Below, in pieces: positions 8,824 through 16,668 of a DNA stretch of 64,000 nucleotides; position 1 is the first letter of the stretch; each line of letters opens with the position of its first letter. The stretch covers positions 77,262 to 141,261 of the forward strand of contig NZ_JALAMS010000032.1 in NCBI RefSeq assembly GCF_026790145.1, given 5' to 3'. The stretch is from Bacillus_I endophytica_A. Lineage in GTDB: Bacteria > Bacillota > Bacilli > Bacillales > Bacillaceae_H. The notes under the pieces are model-generated. The model made no database searches. It saw only the letters and a program-made list of their open reading frames with translations, and had not been told where the DNA came from. A program made the translations under genes and the position numbers.

Positions 8824-9723
8824 TTATATAGCTTCTGCTTGCTCGCTTTTCTCTTCAAAAGATTCGATTACGTTCCAAAGGTGATCCCATAAATAAGGAG
8901 GGTTTGCTCCATAGTACGTTCCATATACTTGCTGTTTTATATTTAAAATATGGTCTGTTTCAATCGTAACCAGCGTCCCTTTCTTCAGTTCTTCTTTTAT
9001 ACATAAGGAAGGTAAAAACCCAATCCCTTTATTATGTTGAATAAGTGATTTAGCTACTTCTAAGTGACCAATTCGAAATTCAATACGAGGACTAACATTT
9101 GCCGCTTCAAACATCTTATGAATTCTATTCCAATCAAAAGCGCCACATTCAAAGAAGACAAGAGGATCTTCAGATAAATCGTCCACATTAATATTTTTCT
9201 TATTCGCCAAAGGATGATCTGGATGACAAACAAGGCGAACGGAATTATCAAGTACAGGACTTTGATAAATTGCATCGCGGCTCATTTCTTTTAAGAAGGC
9301 AATGTGAATCTCTTTCCGAATGAGTTGATCCACAAGTATCTCATTTGTTGCCGTTATAAATGTAAAATGGACATCAGGAAGAGCTTCCTTCCACAAAGGT
9401 AAAATATGAGGAATAAAGTATTGAGAAGAGATGGGATTAGCTCCTATGACTATTTCCTTTTGGATAAGTTCTTTACTAAGCTGCTTCTTCGCTTTTTCAT
9501 ACGTTTGCACAATTTGTTCAGCATACGAAAAAAATTCTCGCCCTTTTTCTGTTAGTTTAATTCCTCTTCCACTTCGTTTAAATAATGCCTGCCCAAGCTC
9601 ACGCTCAAGTGTCTTTATTCGAGCCGTTACCGTTGGTTGTGATAGAAATAAAGCATCTGCTGCTTTATGAATACTGTTTAGATGCACTGCGTAAATAAAA
9701 GCTTCTATGTGATCAATATTCAT
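8824..9723 (-). CDS. LysR-family transcriptional regulator (possibly AscR/YtlI-like)
   Basis: A 299-residue LysR-type regulator. The N-terminal winged helix is clear (SIHKAADALFLSQPTVTARIKTLERELGQALFKR, about 17-50), followed by a substrate-binding-like domain starting near VIGANPISSQYFIPHILP. It is transcribed in the same direction as the cmo/tcy genes just downstream, unlike the divergent ytlI-ytmI arrangement of B. subtilis. LysR regulators of this kind usually sense O-acetylserine or another sulfur-status metabolite, but no residue here proves the ligand. It is separated from ssuD by a terminator, so it belongs with the cmo genes. Confidence 0.85.
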   Translation of the reverse strand: MNIDHIEAFIYAVHLNSIHKAADALFLSQPTVTARIKTLERELGQALFKRSGRGIKLTEKGREFFSYAEQIVQTYEKAKKQLSKELIQKEIVIGANPISSQYFIPHILPLWKEALPDVHFTFITATNEILVDQLIRKEIHIAFLKEMSRDAIYQSPVLDNSVRLVCHPDHPLANKKNINVDDLSEDPLVFFECGAFDWNRIHKMFEAANVSPRIEFRIGHLEVAKSLIQHNKGIGFLPSLCIKEELKKGTLVTIETDHILNIKQQVYGTYYGANPPYLWDHLWNVIESFEEKSEQAEAI

Positions 9724-9740
9724 CTTCTTTCTCTCCTTCT

Positions 9741-9778
9741 AAAAAAGCGCCTGAATTTAATTATTCAGGCACTTTTTT
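9741..9778 (-). terminator. Rho-independent terminator after ssuD
   Basis: A stem of GTGCCTGAAT pairing with ATTCAGGCGC is flanked by A and T runs, between the ssuD stop and the LysR start. Confidence 0.85.
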
Positions 9779-9790
9779 GATCATTAATTT

Positions 9791-10936
9791 TTAAATTAAC
9801 TGTTTTTTAATATCTTTCGCTAAAATATCATTTCCAATCGCTTCGCCAATGTTTCCACGTGAACGTCCAATATCTTCACCAACTCCGAAAGATAAGAGCG
9901 GAAAAACAAGCTCTGCAAAACGATAAGATTCTTCTAAATGCGGATACCCGGAGAAAATAAAGCTTTCAATTCCCATTTCTTGGTACTCTCTAATTCTTGC
10001 AGCAACTGTCTGGGCATCTCCAACAAGAGCGGTACCCGCTCCCCCGCGCACGAGACCAATTCCAGCCCATAAGTTCGGACTAATTTCTAAGTCAGCTTCT
10101 TTTCCTTTCTTATGAAGATCAGCCATTCGATTTTGACCTGTGGAATCATGTCGACTTAACCGTTGCTGTGCTTGCTCAATAATCTCATCATCTAAATATG
10201 AAATAAGCTTATTAGCAGCAGCCCATGCTTCTTCATTTGTTTCACGTACAATAACGTGAAGACGAATACCAAACTTTACTGTTCGACCTTCCTTAGCCGC
10301 TTTTTCGCGAACGCTTTTTATCTTCTCCTTTACTTGTTCTGGTGGTTCTCCCCATGTTAGGTACACATCAGAATGTTCTGCTGCCACATTCTGCCCTGCT
10401 TCTGAGGATCCACCAAAGTAAACAGGTGGTGTTGGTTGTTGAACAGGTGGGAAGATAAGCTCTCCCCCTTGAGAAGAAATATGCTTACCTTCGAAATGAA
10501 CTTTATCTCCTTTTAAAAGACTACGCCAAACTTTCAAAAATTCATCAGTTGCTTCATATCTTTCGTCATGAGAAAGGAAAACACCATCACCTGCAAGCTC
10601 AACCGGATCTCCCCCTGCTACAACGTTGATCAGCAGGCGACCATTTGATATACGATCAAGAGTAGATGTCATCCGAGCGGCAACAGATGGAAGCATAAGG
10701 CCTGGTCTAACAGCTACTAAAAACTTTAGACGTTGCGTCTCAGCCGCAAGGGCAGCTGCTGTTAGCCAAGGGTCTTCGCATGACTTTCCAGTTGGAATCA
10801 AAACACCCGTATATCCTAATCTGTCCGCTGCTTGTGCAACTTGACGAAAATAAGTATGATCAGCTTCTCTTCCTCCAATTTGTGTTCCTAAATATCGACC
10901 ATCACCATGTGTTGGAATAAACCATAAAATTTCCAT
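9791..10936 (-). CDS. ssuD: FMNH2-dependent alkanesulfonate monooxygenase
   Basis: A 381-residue luciferase-like monooxygenase that splits alkanesulfonates into an aldehyde and sulfite. Diagnostic stretches are FIPTHGDGRYLGTQIGGREAD at the N-terminus, GVLIPTGKSCEDPW, NGRLLINVVAGGDPVE and the C-terminal SGYPHLEESYRFAELVFP. Length matches SsuD. It is the last gene of ssuBACD, 27 bases after ssuC. The flavin reductase partner (SsuE) is not encoded nearby, so a general FMN reductase elsewhere must supply FMNH2. Confidence 0.95.
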   Translation of the reverse strand: MEILWFIPTHGDGRYLGTQIGGREADHTYFRQVAQAADRLGYTGVLIPTGKSCEDPWLTAAALAAETQRLKFLVAVRPGLMLPSVAARMTSTLDRISNGRLLINVVAGGDPVELAGDGVFLSHDERYEATDEFLKVWRSLLKGDKVHFEGKHISSQGGELIFPPVQQPTPPVYFGGSSEAGQNVAAEHSDVYLTWGEPPEQVKEKIKSVREKAAKEGRTVKFGIRLHVIVRETNEEAWAAANKLISYLDDEIIEQAQQRLSRHDSTGQNRMADLHKKGKEADLEISPNLWAGIGLVRGGAGTALVGDAQTVAARIREYQEMGIESFIFSGYPHLEESYRFAELVFPLLSFGVGEDIGRSRGNIGEAIGNDILAKDIKKQLI

Positions 10937-10963
10937 TTTTATCGCTCCTTTAGATTTGTTTTA

Positions 10964-11788
10964 TTAACCTTTGAAACTATCTCGCCATTTTAATAGCTTT
11001 CGTTCAAATAAGCGTACAAGTGAGTCTGTTGCTTTTCCGACAACTGCAAAGATGATAATCCCTACGAATACTTTATCTGTTAGTGAATATAAGCGCGCAT
11101 CCATAATCATGTAGCCAATCCCAGCGCTTGAACCCATAAGCTCAGCTACAACAAGGCCAAGCCAAGCAATTCCAAGTGATAAGCGCACACCTAGTAAAAT
11201 ATTAGGAAGGGCAGCAGGAAGAATCAGCTTTGTAATTTTATCTTTAAAACTAAATTCTAAAACTCTAGCAACATCAAACAGTTTCGTATCGACACTTCTT
11301 ATTCCAAGAAACGTATTAATATAGATTGGAAAGAACGCTCCAAGAGCAATTAATAATACTTTGGAAATTTCATCAAATCCAAACCATAGAATAAAAAGCG
11401 GCGTTACAGCTAAATGCGGAACTGTGCGTAACATTTGAAGAGTTGGATCAATATACGCCTCTGTTTTTTTAGAAAACCCTGTTAGGATTCCAAAAATTAA
11501 TCCAAGGCTACCACCAAGTAGAAAACCAAGCGCTGCTCTTATGATACTAATTTTCATATTGCTAAAAAGCTCTCCAGATAACGTAAGTTCATAAAAGGAA
11601 GAAAGAATAGCCATTGGTGTTGGTAAAATATTAGCCGAAACAAGACCAATGCTCCCTATATACTGCCAAACAGCAAGGATAACAGCTGGCAAAGCACATC
11701 CTTTTATCCATAACGGTATACCTCTTTTTCCCTTTAGTTTTCTTGTTTTCCCTTCTCTTTGCACTTGGACATAGGCTGCTGTTTTCAC
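10964..11788 (-). CDS. ssuC: Aliphatic sulfonate ABC transporter permease
   Basis: A 274-residue membrane permease of the sulfonate/nitrate/taurine family, with a positively charged N-terminus, about six hydrophobic segments and the permease loop in DVARVLEFSFKDKITKLILPAALPNI. It starts at an ATGA overlap with the ssuA stop. It forms the membrane channel of the SsuABC importer. Confidence 0.92.
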   Translation of the reverse strand: MKTAAYVQVQREGKTRKLKGKRGIPLWIKGCALPAVILAVWQYIGSIGLVSANILPTPMAILSSFYELTLSGELFSNMKISIIRAALGFLLGGSLGLIFGILTGFSKKTEAYIDPTLQMLRTVPHLAVTPLFILWFGFDEISKVLLIALGAFFPIYINTFLGIRSVDTKLFDVARVLEFSFKDKITKLILPAALPNILLGVRLSLGIAWLGLVVAELMGSSAGIGYMIMDARLYSLTDKVFVGIIIFAVVGKATDSLVRLFERKLLKWRDSFKG

Positions 11789-12765
11789 TTTTCATCCTCC
11801 TCTCTTACTTTTTTCACGAAAGTATTATCAACTACTTTGGATACATCAATCTCTTTATTAATTGCCCCTATTTCATATTGGAAATCAGCCGTATTTTGCT
11901 GATCTTTAATAATTTCTTTTGAAATGGGAACATTAAATTGTTTTGTATTTTTTAAGACGTTCGCCACTACTTTTTCATCTAAGTTTTTCGTCTTCGCATA
12001 AATTGCAACAGCTTCGTCGTTGTGAGCATTCTGCCATTTTACAGTTTTGTCGTACACTTTCATAAACGTTTCCAATTCTTTTGGATGGTCTTTAATAAAT
12101 TGTTCTCTAGCAATTGCAAAATTAGGAGAGTATGTACCAACCGTTTCTCCATCTGCTAGTATTTTAGCGTCATGTTCAATCGTTTGAAGTGAAATAAATG
12201 GTTCCCAGATTGACCACGCATCCACAGAACCATTCTGAAAAGCAGGCATTGCTTCATCTGGCTGAAGTTGAATAATTTCTACCTCTTTAGGAGAAATTCC
12301 AGCTTTCTTTAATGCTTTGTGAAGGAAGTCAAACCCACTGCTTCCTTTTGCAACAGCAATCTTCTTTCCTTTTAAATCTTTGAGTGACTTAATACTGCTG
12401 TTTTTATTGACTAAAATAGCGTTACCTTTCACTCCATCTGATGTCATCGCAATTTCTTTAAATGGGACGCCACCAGCCTGCCCTCCAATAACAGGTGAAT
12501 TTCCTACTAGTGTCACATCCAGTTTTCCACCTGCAATCCCTTCAAATTGAGGTGGTCCACTTTGGAACTCTGTCCATTTCACCTTAATCCCTTCTTTTTC
12601 AAACGCTTCTTCAAACCACTTCTTTTCTTTTGCAATCCATAGCGGTGTTAGGCTTTGTTGAATGCCAATATTAATTTCTTTTAATTTTCCAGGTTCTGCT
12701 GAACTTTTAGCAGAGCAAGCTGATAACAACAGTGCAGCTGCTATTACTAACAACCATTTCTTCAT
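11785..12765 (-). CDS. ssuA: Aliphatic sulfonate-binding lipoprotein
   Basis: A 326-residue substrate-binding protein with a signal peptide and lipobox LLLSAC, so it is membrane-anchored on the outside. The mature part shows the SsuA/NMT1 fold: INIGIQQSLTPLWIAKEKKWFEEAFEKEGI, DVTLVGNSPVIGGQAGG and DAWSIWEPFISLQ. It captures alkanesulfonates for SsuBC. The ribosome site is TAGGAGGG, and it lies 11 bases after ssuB. Confidence 0.92.
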   Translation of the reverse strand: MKKWLLVIAAALLLSACSAKSSAEPGKLKEINIGIQQSLTPLWIAKEKKWFEEAFEKEGIKVKWTEFQSGPPQFEGIAGGKLDVTLVGNSPVIGGQAGGVPFKEIAMTSDGVKGNAILVNKNSSIKSLKDLKGKKIAVAKGSSGFDFLHKALKKAGISPKEVEIIQLQPDEAMPAFQNGSVDAWSIWEPFISLQTIEHDAKILADGETVGTYSPNFAIAREQFIKDHPKELETFMKVYDKTVKWQNAHNDEAVAIYAKTKNLDEKVVANVLKNTKQFNVPISKEIIKDQQNTADFQYEIGAINKEIDVSKVVDNTFVKKVREEDEK

Positions 12766-12776
12766 TAAAATCCCTC

Positions 12777-13544
12777 CTAAATTCCTGATCCTTGTTCATA
12801 GACCACTTCTTTTGTTTTTTCAAATTCTTTTAACACTTCCTGACGGAGATACTGGAAAGATGAATCAGTTCGATCTCTTGGAAAAGAAAGCTTAATAGGC
12901 ATAACTTTCTGAAGGGCACCTGGCTTTGCTCTTAAAATCGCAAGCTTTGTACCTAAATAAATGGACTCATCAATATCATGGGTAACTAAAATCATCGTAA
13001 TTTTTTTCTTCTGCCAAATTTGCAGCAAAACATCTTGAAGATGCTTTCTCGTGAACGCATCAAGCGCTCCAAATGGTTCATCAAGCAGTAATACCTCTGG
13101 TTCTCGAATAAGTGCGCGAGCAATAGCTACACGCTGAGACATGCCTCCTGACAGTGCTGATGGATATGCTTTTTCGTATCCATCTAAGCGAACAATTTGA
13201 ATAATCTCTGCTACTTTTTGCTTAACTTTTGGATCTCGCAAATTCAAATCTGCTGCAATGTTCTGTTCAACGGTTAACCATGGAAACAACCTGTGTTCTT
13301 GAAAAATAAATCCTTGATTGATTCCAGGCTCTACAATCCTTCTATTTTCAATATGAACTTTCCCAATATAGTCAGTATCGAGACCAGCTATAATTTTTAA
13401 TAGTGTGCTTTTTCCACATCCGCTTGGACCAATAATAGTTAAAAACTCACCTTGTTTAATTTCTAAACTAATATCATCAATTACTACATTGCGCTTTTCA
13501 TCACTTATAAATGCTTTTTCATTTACAACAATTGAAACCGCCAC
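12777..13544 (-). CDS. ssuB: Aliphatic sulfonate ABC transporter ATPase
   Basis: A 255-residue ATPase: Walker A GPSGCGKST, signature LSGGMSQR, Walker B followed by LLDEPFGALD, and switch VTHDIDES, all typical of the nitrate/sulfonate/taurine group. It begins with GTG at 13542-13544 behind AAGGAGGAG. It is the first gene of ssuBACD, in the B. subtilis gene order, and follows a long leader with two terminator-linked repeats. Confidence 0.93.
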   Translation of the reverse strand: MAVSIVVNEKAFISDEKRNVVIDDISLEIKQGEFLTIIGPSGCGKSTLLKIIAGLDTDYIGKVHIENRRIVEPGINQGFIFQEHRLFPWLTVEQNIAADLNLRDPKVKQKVAEIIQIVRLDGYEKAYPSALSGGMSQRVAIARALIREPEVLLLDEPFGALDAFTRKHLQDVLLQIWQKKKITMILVTHDIDESIYLGTKLAILRAKPGALQKVMPIKLSFPRDRTDSSFQYLRQEVLKEFEKTKEVVYEQGSGI

Positions 13545-13563
13545 TTTTCTTCTCCTCCTTATG

Positions 13564-13616
13564 AAAAAACTCCCTATCTAAATAAGATAGAGAGCTTTCG
13601 GTTGTTCCGATCAGCC
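13564..13616 (-). promoter_or_regulatory. ssu leader element A with terminator (proximal copy)
   Basis: Read on the minus strand, GGCTGATCGGAACAACCGAA (13597-13616) can fold as a small hairpin: a UCGG/CCGA stem with an AACAA loop, a GA/A internal loop and an outer GCU/AGC stem reaching 13594. It is followed at once by a terminator whose arms are 13585-13594 and 13570-13579 with a U run at 13564-13569. The outer AGC touches the first base pair of the terminator stem, so the two structures could compete. It matches no riboswitch class I can name. Confidence 0.55.
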
Positions 13617-13672
13617 TTTTTCAATATGTGTTTACAGTCATTCACAAAAGCATCAACTCCTTTAGTAGCAAC

Positions 13673-13728
13673 AAAAAAAGCACACGCTTCTGTAAAAGAA
13701 ACATGTGCTTTCGGTGTTCCGATCAGCT
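13673..13728 (-). promoter_or_regulatory. ssu leader element B with terminator (distal copy)
   Basis: A second copy of the same element, AGCTGATCGGAACACCGAAA (13709-13728), has the same stem-bulge-stem pattern with a one-base-shorter loop. It is again followed by a terminator-like hairpin (AAGCACA pairing with TGTGCTT) and a U run at 13673-13679. Here the AAGC that closes the element is also the first part of the terminator stem, so folding of one should exclude the other. Confidence 0.55.
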
Positions 13729-13772
13729 ATATGAAATATATAATTTTATATCCAATTAATTCTATAGGGATT

Positions 13773-13801
13773 ATAATATATAAATTTTCTTTCTTCGTCA
13801 A
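13773..13801 (-). promoter_or_regulatory. Sigma-A promoter of the ssu operon
   Basis: TTGACG (13796-13801 on the complement) and TATTAT (13773-13778) are spaced by 17 bases. Transcription would start near 13766, leaving a leader of about 220 bases that contains both repeat/terminator units. Confidence 0.65.
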
Positions 13802-13827
13802 TCCTTTTTTTAAAAAAATTTAAATCT

Positions 13828-13857
13828 AAAAAGCCTTTAAATTTTAAGGGCTTTTTT
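13828..13857 (-). terminator. Terminator downstream of rsuA
   Basis: A stem of AAGCCCTTAAAA pairing with its near complement is flanked by A and T runs, just after the rsuA stop. Confidence 0.75.
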
Positions 13858-13863
13858 ATTCTT

Positions 13864-14574
13864 TTATTCTCCTTTTAGCAATGCCACTTCCTCATCTGTT
13901 AACTCGCGGTACTGTCCAAGCTCAAGTTCTTCATCTAGTTTTAGTTCTCCCATTGAGAGGCGTTTGAGATAAATCACTTTTTTCCCTACGGATTCGAACA
14001 TTCTCTTAACTTGATGAAACTTTCCTTCTGTAATTGTTAAGTGAATAACAAACGTTTCTCCACTCTCAATAATCTCTAGCACCCCTGGTTTCGTAACATA
14101 TCCATCATCAAGTGTTACACCGTTTTTAAAAGCTTCCACATCTTCCTCAGTCACTTCTGAGTTAATGTGAGCTAAATACGTTTTTGGGACGTGCTTTTTC
14201 GGTGAAAGAAGCTGGTGAGACAGCTTGCCATCGTTTGTTAATAAAAGAAGGCCTTCTGTATCTTTATCAAGCCTACCAACTGGAAAAGGTTCAAAAACAG
14301 CATCTTCCGGTTCTAATAAATCAACAACAGTTGGTTGGGACACATCTTCTGTCGCTGAAATAAGTCCTTGTGGCTTATGTAGCATAAGATAAATAAATTC
14401 TCGATATACAACTTCTTCGTTATAAACTGTAACCTCTTGTTCTTCAGGATTTACATGTTGTTTCGCATCTTTTACAGGTATTCCATCAACTTTAACAGCT
14501 CCTGATTTCAATAATGATTTTACTTCTTTCCGACTACCATATCCAATATTCGCTAAAAGCTTGTCAATTCTCAT
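13864..14574 (-). CDS. rsuA: 16S rRNA pseudouridine(516) synthase, RsuA family
   Basis: A 236-residue pseudouridine synthase. An N-terminal S4-like RNA-binding domain (MRIDKLLANIGYGSRKEV...) is followed by the catalytic domain with the family motif PVGRLDKDTEGLLLLTNDG, whose Asp is the nucleophile, and by the C-terminal GKFHQVKRMFESVGKKV motif. The length matches small-subunit RsuA/YtzG proteins. It modifies a uridine in helix 18 of 16S rRNA. It is a single gene; the next gene upstream is divergent. Confidence 0.88.
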   Translation of the reverse strand: MRIDKLLANIGYGSRKEVKSLLKSGAVKVDGIPVKDAKQHVNPEEQEVTVYNEEVVYREFIYLMLHKPQGLISATEDVSQPTVVDLLEPEDAVFEPFPVGRLDKDTEGLLLLTNDGKLSHQLLSPKKHVPKTYLAHINSEVTEEDVEAFKNGVTLDDGYVTKPGVLEIIESGETFVIHLTITEGKFHQVKRMFESVGKKVIYLKRLSMGELKLDEELELGQYRELTDEEVALLKGE

Positions 14575-14675
14575 GACAAATACCTCCTATTTTTAAAAAA
14601 ACTAGACTCTTACCTATACATCTAATCAATCTTTTTCATACTTTATTGTGAACCTAGATGGAAAGGAGAAATTCT

Positions 14676-14894
14676 ATGTATCCTTATTATTATGATTATC
14701 GTCAACAACCACAAGGCTTCTTCCCTAACCTTTCAAATATTAATCGACGCCTTGACAGAATTGACAACCGCCTTGACAGAATCGACAACCGCCTTAATGA
14801 TCATGATCGTAAATTACGCCAACTAAATCGGCGCTTGCGTCGTGTTGAACGTCAAATCGGTTTCTCAGTCTTTGGCACAGACGAAGACTTCTAA
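14676..14894 (+). CDS. Small conserved-type protein with tandem heptad repeats
   Basis: A 72-residue protein of unknown function. The N-terminus is rich in Tyr and Gln (MYPYYYDYRQQPQGFF). The middle has repeats of RLDRIDN that predict a coiled coil, and the C-terminus is very basic before an acidic tail. Two 21-base DNA repeats (14748-14768 and 14769-14789) encode the first two heptads almost identically. The ATG at 14676 is chosen because AAAGGAG lies just upstream; an earlier ATG at 14658 lacks a ribosome site. It has its own terminator, shared with ytgP. Confidence 0.75.
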   Translation: MYPYYYDYRQQPQGFFPNLSNINRRLDRIDNRLDRIDNRLNDHDRKLRQLNRRLRRVERQIGFSVFGTDEDF

Positions 14895-14903
14895 AATGAT
14901 AAT

Positions 14904-14931
14904 AAAATGGCGCTAAGATTAGCGCCATTTT
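14904..14931. terminator. Bidirectional terminator
   Basis: A perfect stem AAATGGCGCTAA pairs with its complement around a short loop, between convergent genes. Confidence 0.9.
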
Positions 14932-14936
14932 ACTTT

Positions 14937-16574
14937 CTATTGTTCTCTTACTTTATTACGTTTAAAACGGCGGGTGATTTTATTCACAAATCCATCTCCA
15001 AACACAATGTTTAGTAAACGAGATTTGTAAGCAAGTCCTAAATATAGAGCTCCGCCAATGCCAACTCCGGCAAATGAGATCAGTCCAGCAGCAATTCGTC
15101 CGTCTTTGTACGATACAAAAGAAGACAAGCCAAGCTGTACAAGCCATACAGCAAGAGCCATAATAGCTACAAATAGAATAATCAAAATGGATCGCTTTAC
15201 AAAGAGCGTAAATTTATATGCTGCGTGTTTTTGAATCATATAGAACGTGTAAGCAATAGCTACAAAATAGCCAAGTGCTGTTGCAAGAATAGAACCTGTT
15301 GCTTGCAAATAATACGTAAGCGGAAAGTTAAAAACAATCTTTACTAGCAAACCAAGTACTAAACTAATAACAGCATAACGTTGCTTGTTAATACCTTGTA
15401 AGATAGCTGCATTGACTGTAAAGAATGAGAAGAACAGAGCAAGCGGTGCGTACGTTGCTAGCATCTGACCTCCTAAGTCACTTGTGCTATACATAAGGGC
15501 ATAAATAGGATACGCAAGAACGCACATCCCGATAACTGCTGGTAATACTAAAAACATAATAGTTTGATATGTTTGATCAATTTGGTTTTTTAATGTTCTG
15601 CGTCTTCCGTTAATATAGGAATCCGTAATTGTTGGAACAAGCGTTAACCCAAACGCTGTTGCAATAGACACAGGAATCATCACAAGCTTCGGCACCCATC
15701 CAAATGTGATACCAAAAAGCGTTTCAGCCGTGTCTTTATGTCCTGCTGCAACCATTGCTCTATTAAACATAAATTGATCAACGTATTGGAACAAAGGAAT
15801 AGCTAGTCCTACAAACACAAATGGACCTGCATAAGAAAATAGCTCTTTAAACATATCTCGCGTTGAAATGTTAGCAGGCTCAACGCTTTGTTCGAGCAAT
15901 TTATCAAAGTGTTTCTTACGTTTTTTCCAATACCAATAAAGAACAGCTAATCCACCAAGTGCGCCAATAAAGGCTGCAAATGTAGCAAATCCAACAGCTG
16001 TTGCAATGCGTCCATTTAACATCTTAATAATAATGTAGCTTGACGCTAATAAGAAAACAACGCGTGCAATCTGCTCGATAACTTGTGAAACGGCTGTCGG
16101 TCCCATTGAACCATTTCCTTGGAAAAATCCGCGGATAAGACTCATTGTTGGAACTACAATGATGGCCACGCTAACCATCCGAATAACCATGACAACATCG
16201 TCAAGTGAGTTATCAAGGCCATTTCCCCCTAGCATTAATTCTGCAATAACTGGTGAGAGAAAAAATAGAGCTGCAAAAACGGTTACTCCCATAATCATGG
16301 TGAACTTCATTCCACTTTTGAACATCCGCATACTTGTATGATAATCTCCAAGTGCGTTATATTTAGAAACGAACTTAGAAACCGCTAGCGGAACTCCCGC
16401 TGTTGCGATACTCAAATAAATTGTATACTGTCCATAGCCATATTGAAAAAGGGCTCCCCCTTTGTTTCCAACAAGACTTTCAAATGGAAAAACATAAATC
16501 ATCCCGAGTACTCGCGCAATGTATGTACCGAGTGTTAAAATAAGTGTTCCTTGCAATAGTTTTGAATTAGACAT
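14937..16574 (-). CDS. ytgP: Lipid II flippase, MurJ-like (YtgP)
   Basis: A 545-residue polytopic membrane protein of the MVF/MOP superfamily with about 14 hydrophobic segments. The N-terminus (LLQGTLILTLGTYIARVLGMIYVFPF) and the GNKGGALFQYGYGQYTIYLSIATAGVP region are typical of the YtgP/SpoVB polysaccharide-biosynthesis group. YtgP is one of the two B. subtilis lipid II flippases and moves the peptidoglycan precursor across the membrane. The gene order with rsuA and ytfP matches B. subtilis. Confidence 0.88.
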   Translation of the reverse strand: MSNSKLLQGTLILTLGTYIARVLGMIYVFPFESLVGNKGGALFQYGYGQYTIYLSIATAGVPLAVSKFVSKYNALGDYHTSMRMFKSGMKFTMIMGVTVFAALFFLSPVIAELMLGGNGLDNSLDDVVMVIRMVSVAIIVVPTMSLIRGFFQGNGSMGPTAVSQVIEQIARVVFLLASSYIIIKMLNGRIATAVGFATFAAFIGALGGLAVLYWYWKKRKKHFDKLLEQSVEPANISTRDMFKELFSYAGPFVFVGLAIPLFQYVDQFMFNRAMVAAGHKDTAETLFGITFGWVPKLVMIPVSIATAFGLTLVPTITDSYINGRRRTLKNQIDQTYQTIMFLVLPAVIGMCVLAYPIYALMYSTSDLGGQMLATYAPLALFFSFFTVNAAILQGINKQRYAVISLVLGLLVKIVFNFPLTYYLQATGSILATALGYFVAIAYTFYMIQKHAAYKFTLFVKRSILIILFVAIMALAVWLVQLGLSSFVSYKDGRIAAGLISFAGVGIGGALYLGLAYKSRLLNIVFGDGFVNKITRRFKRNKVREQ

Positions 16575-16668
16575 ATTGGTGCCTCCAAAAAAAGCTGACT
16601 CAACTATTGATAATAGAGATATCTTTGCATTTACGCAAGTGATTATATTAGGTAGGCTGGTGAAATAA

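Noticed and set aside
13707..13728. Resemblance of CTGATC...CCGAAAG to a hammerhead ribozyme core
   Set aside because: The conserved CUGANGA core is incomplete (no GA after CUGAU), and stems I and III are absent.
13602..13823. 73-codon plus-strand ORF across the ssu leader
   Set aside because: It runs antisense through two terminators and a promoter, has no ribosome site and has low-complexity composition; the region is better explained as the ssu 5' leader.
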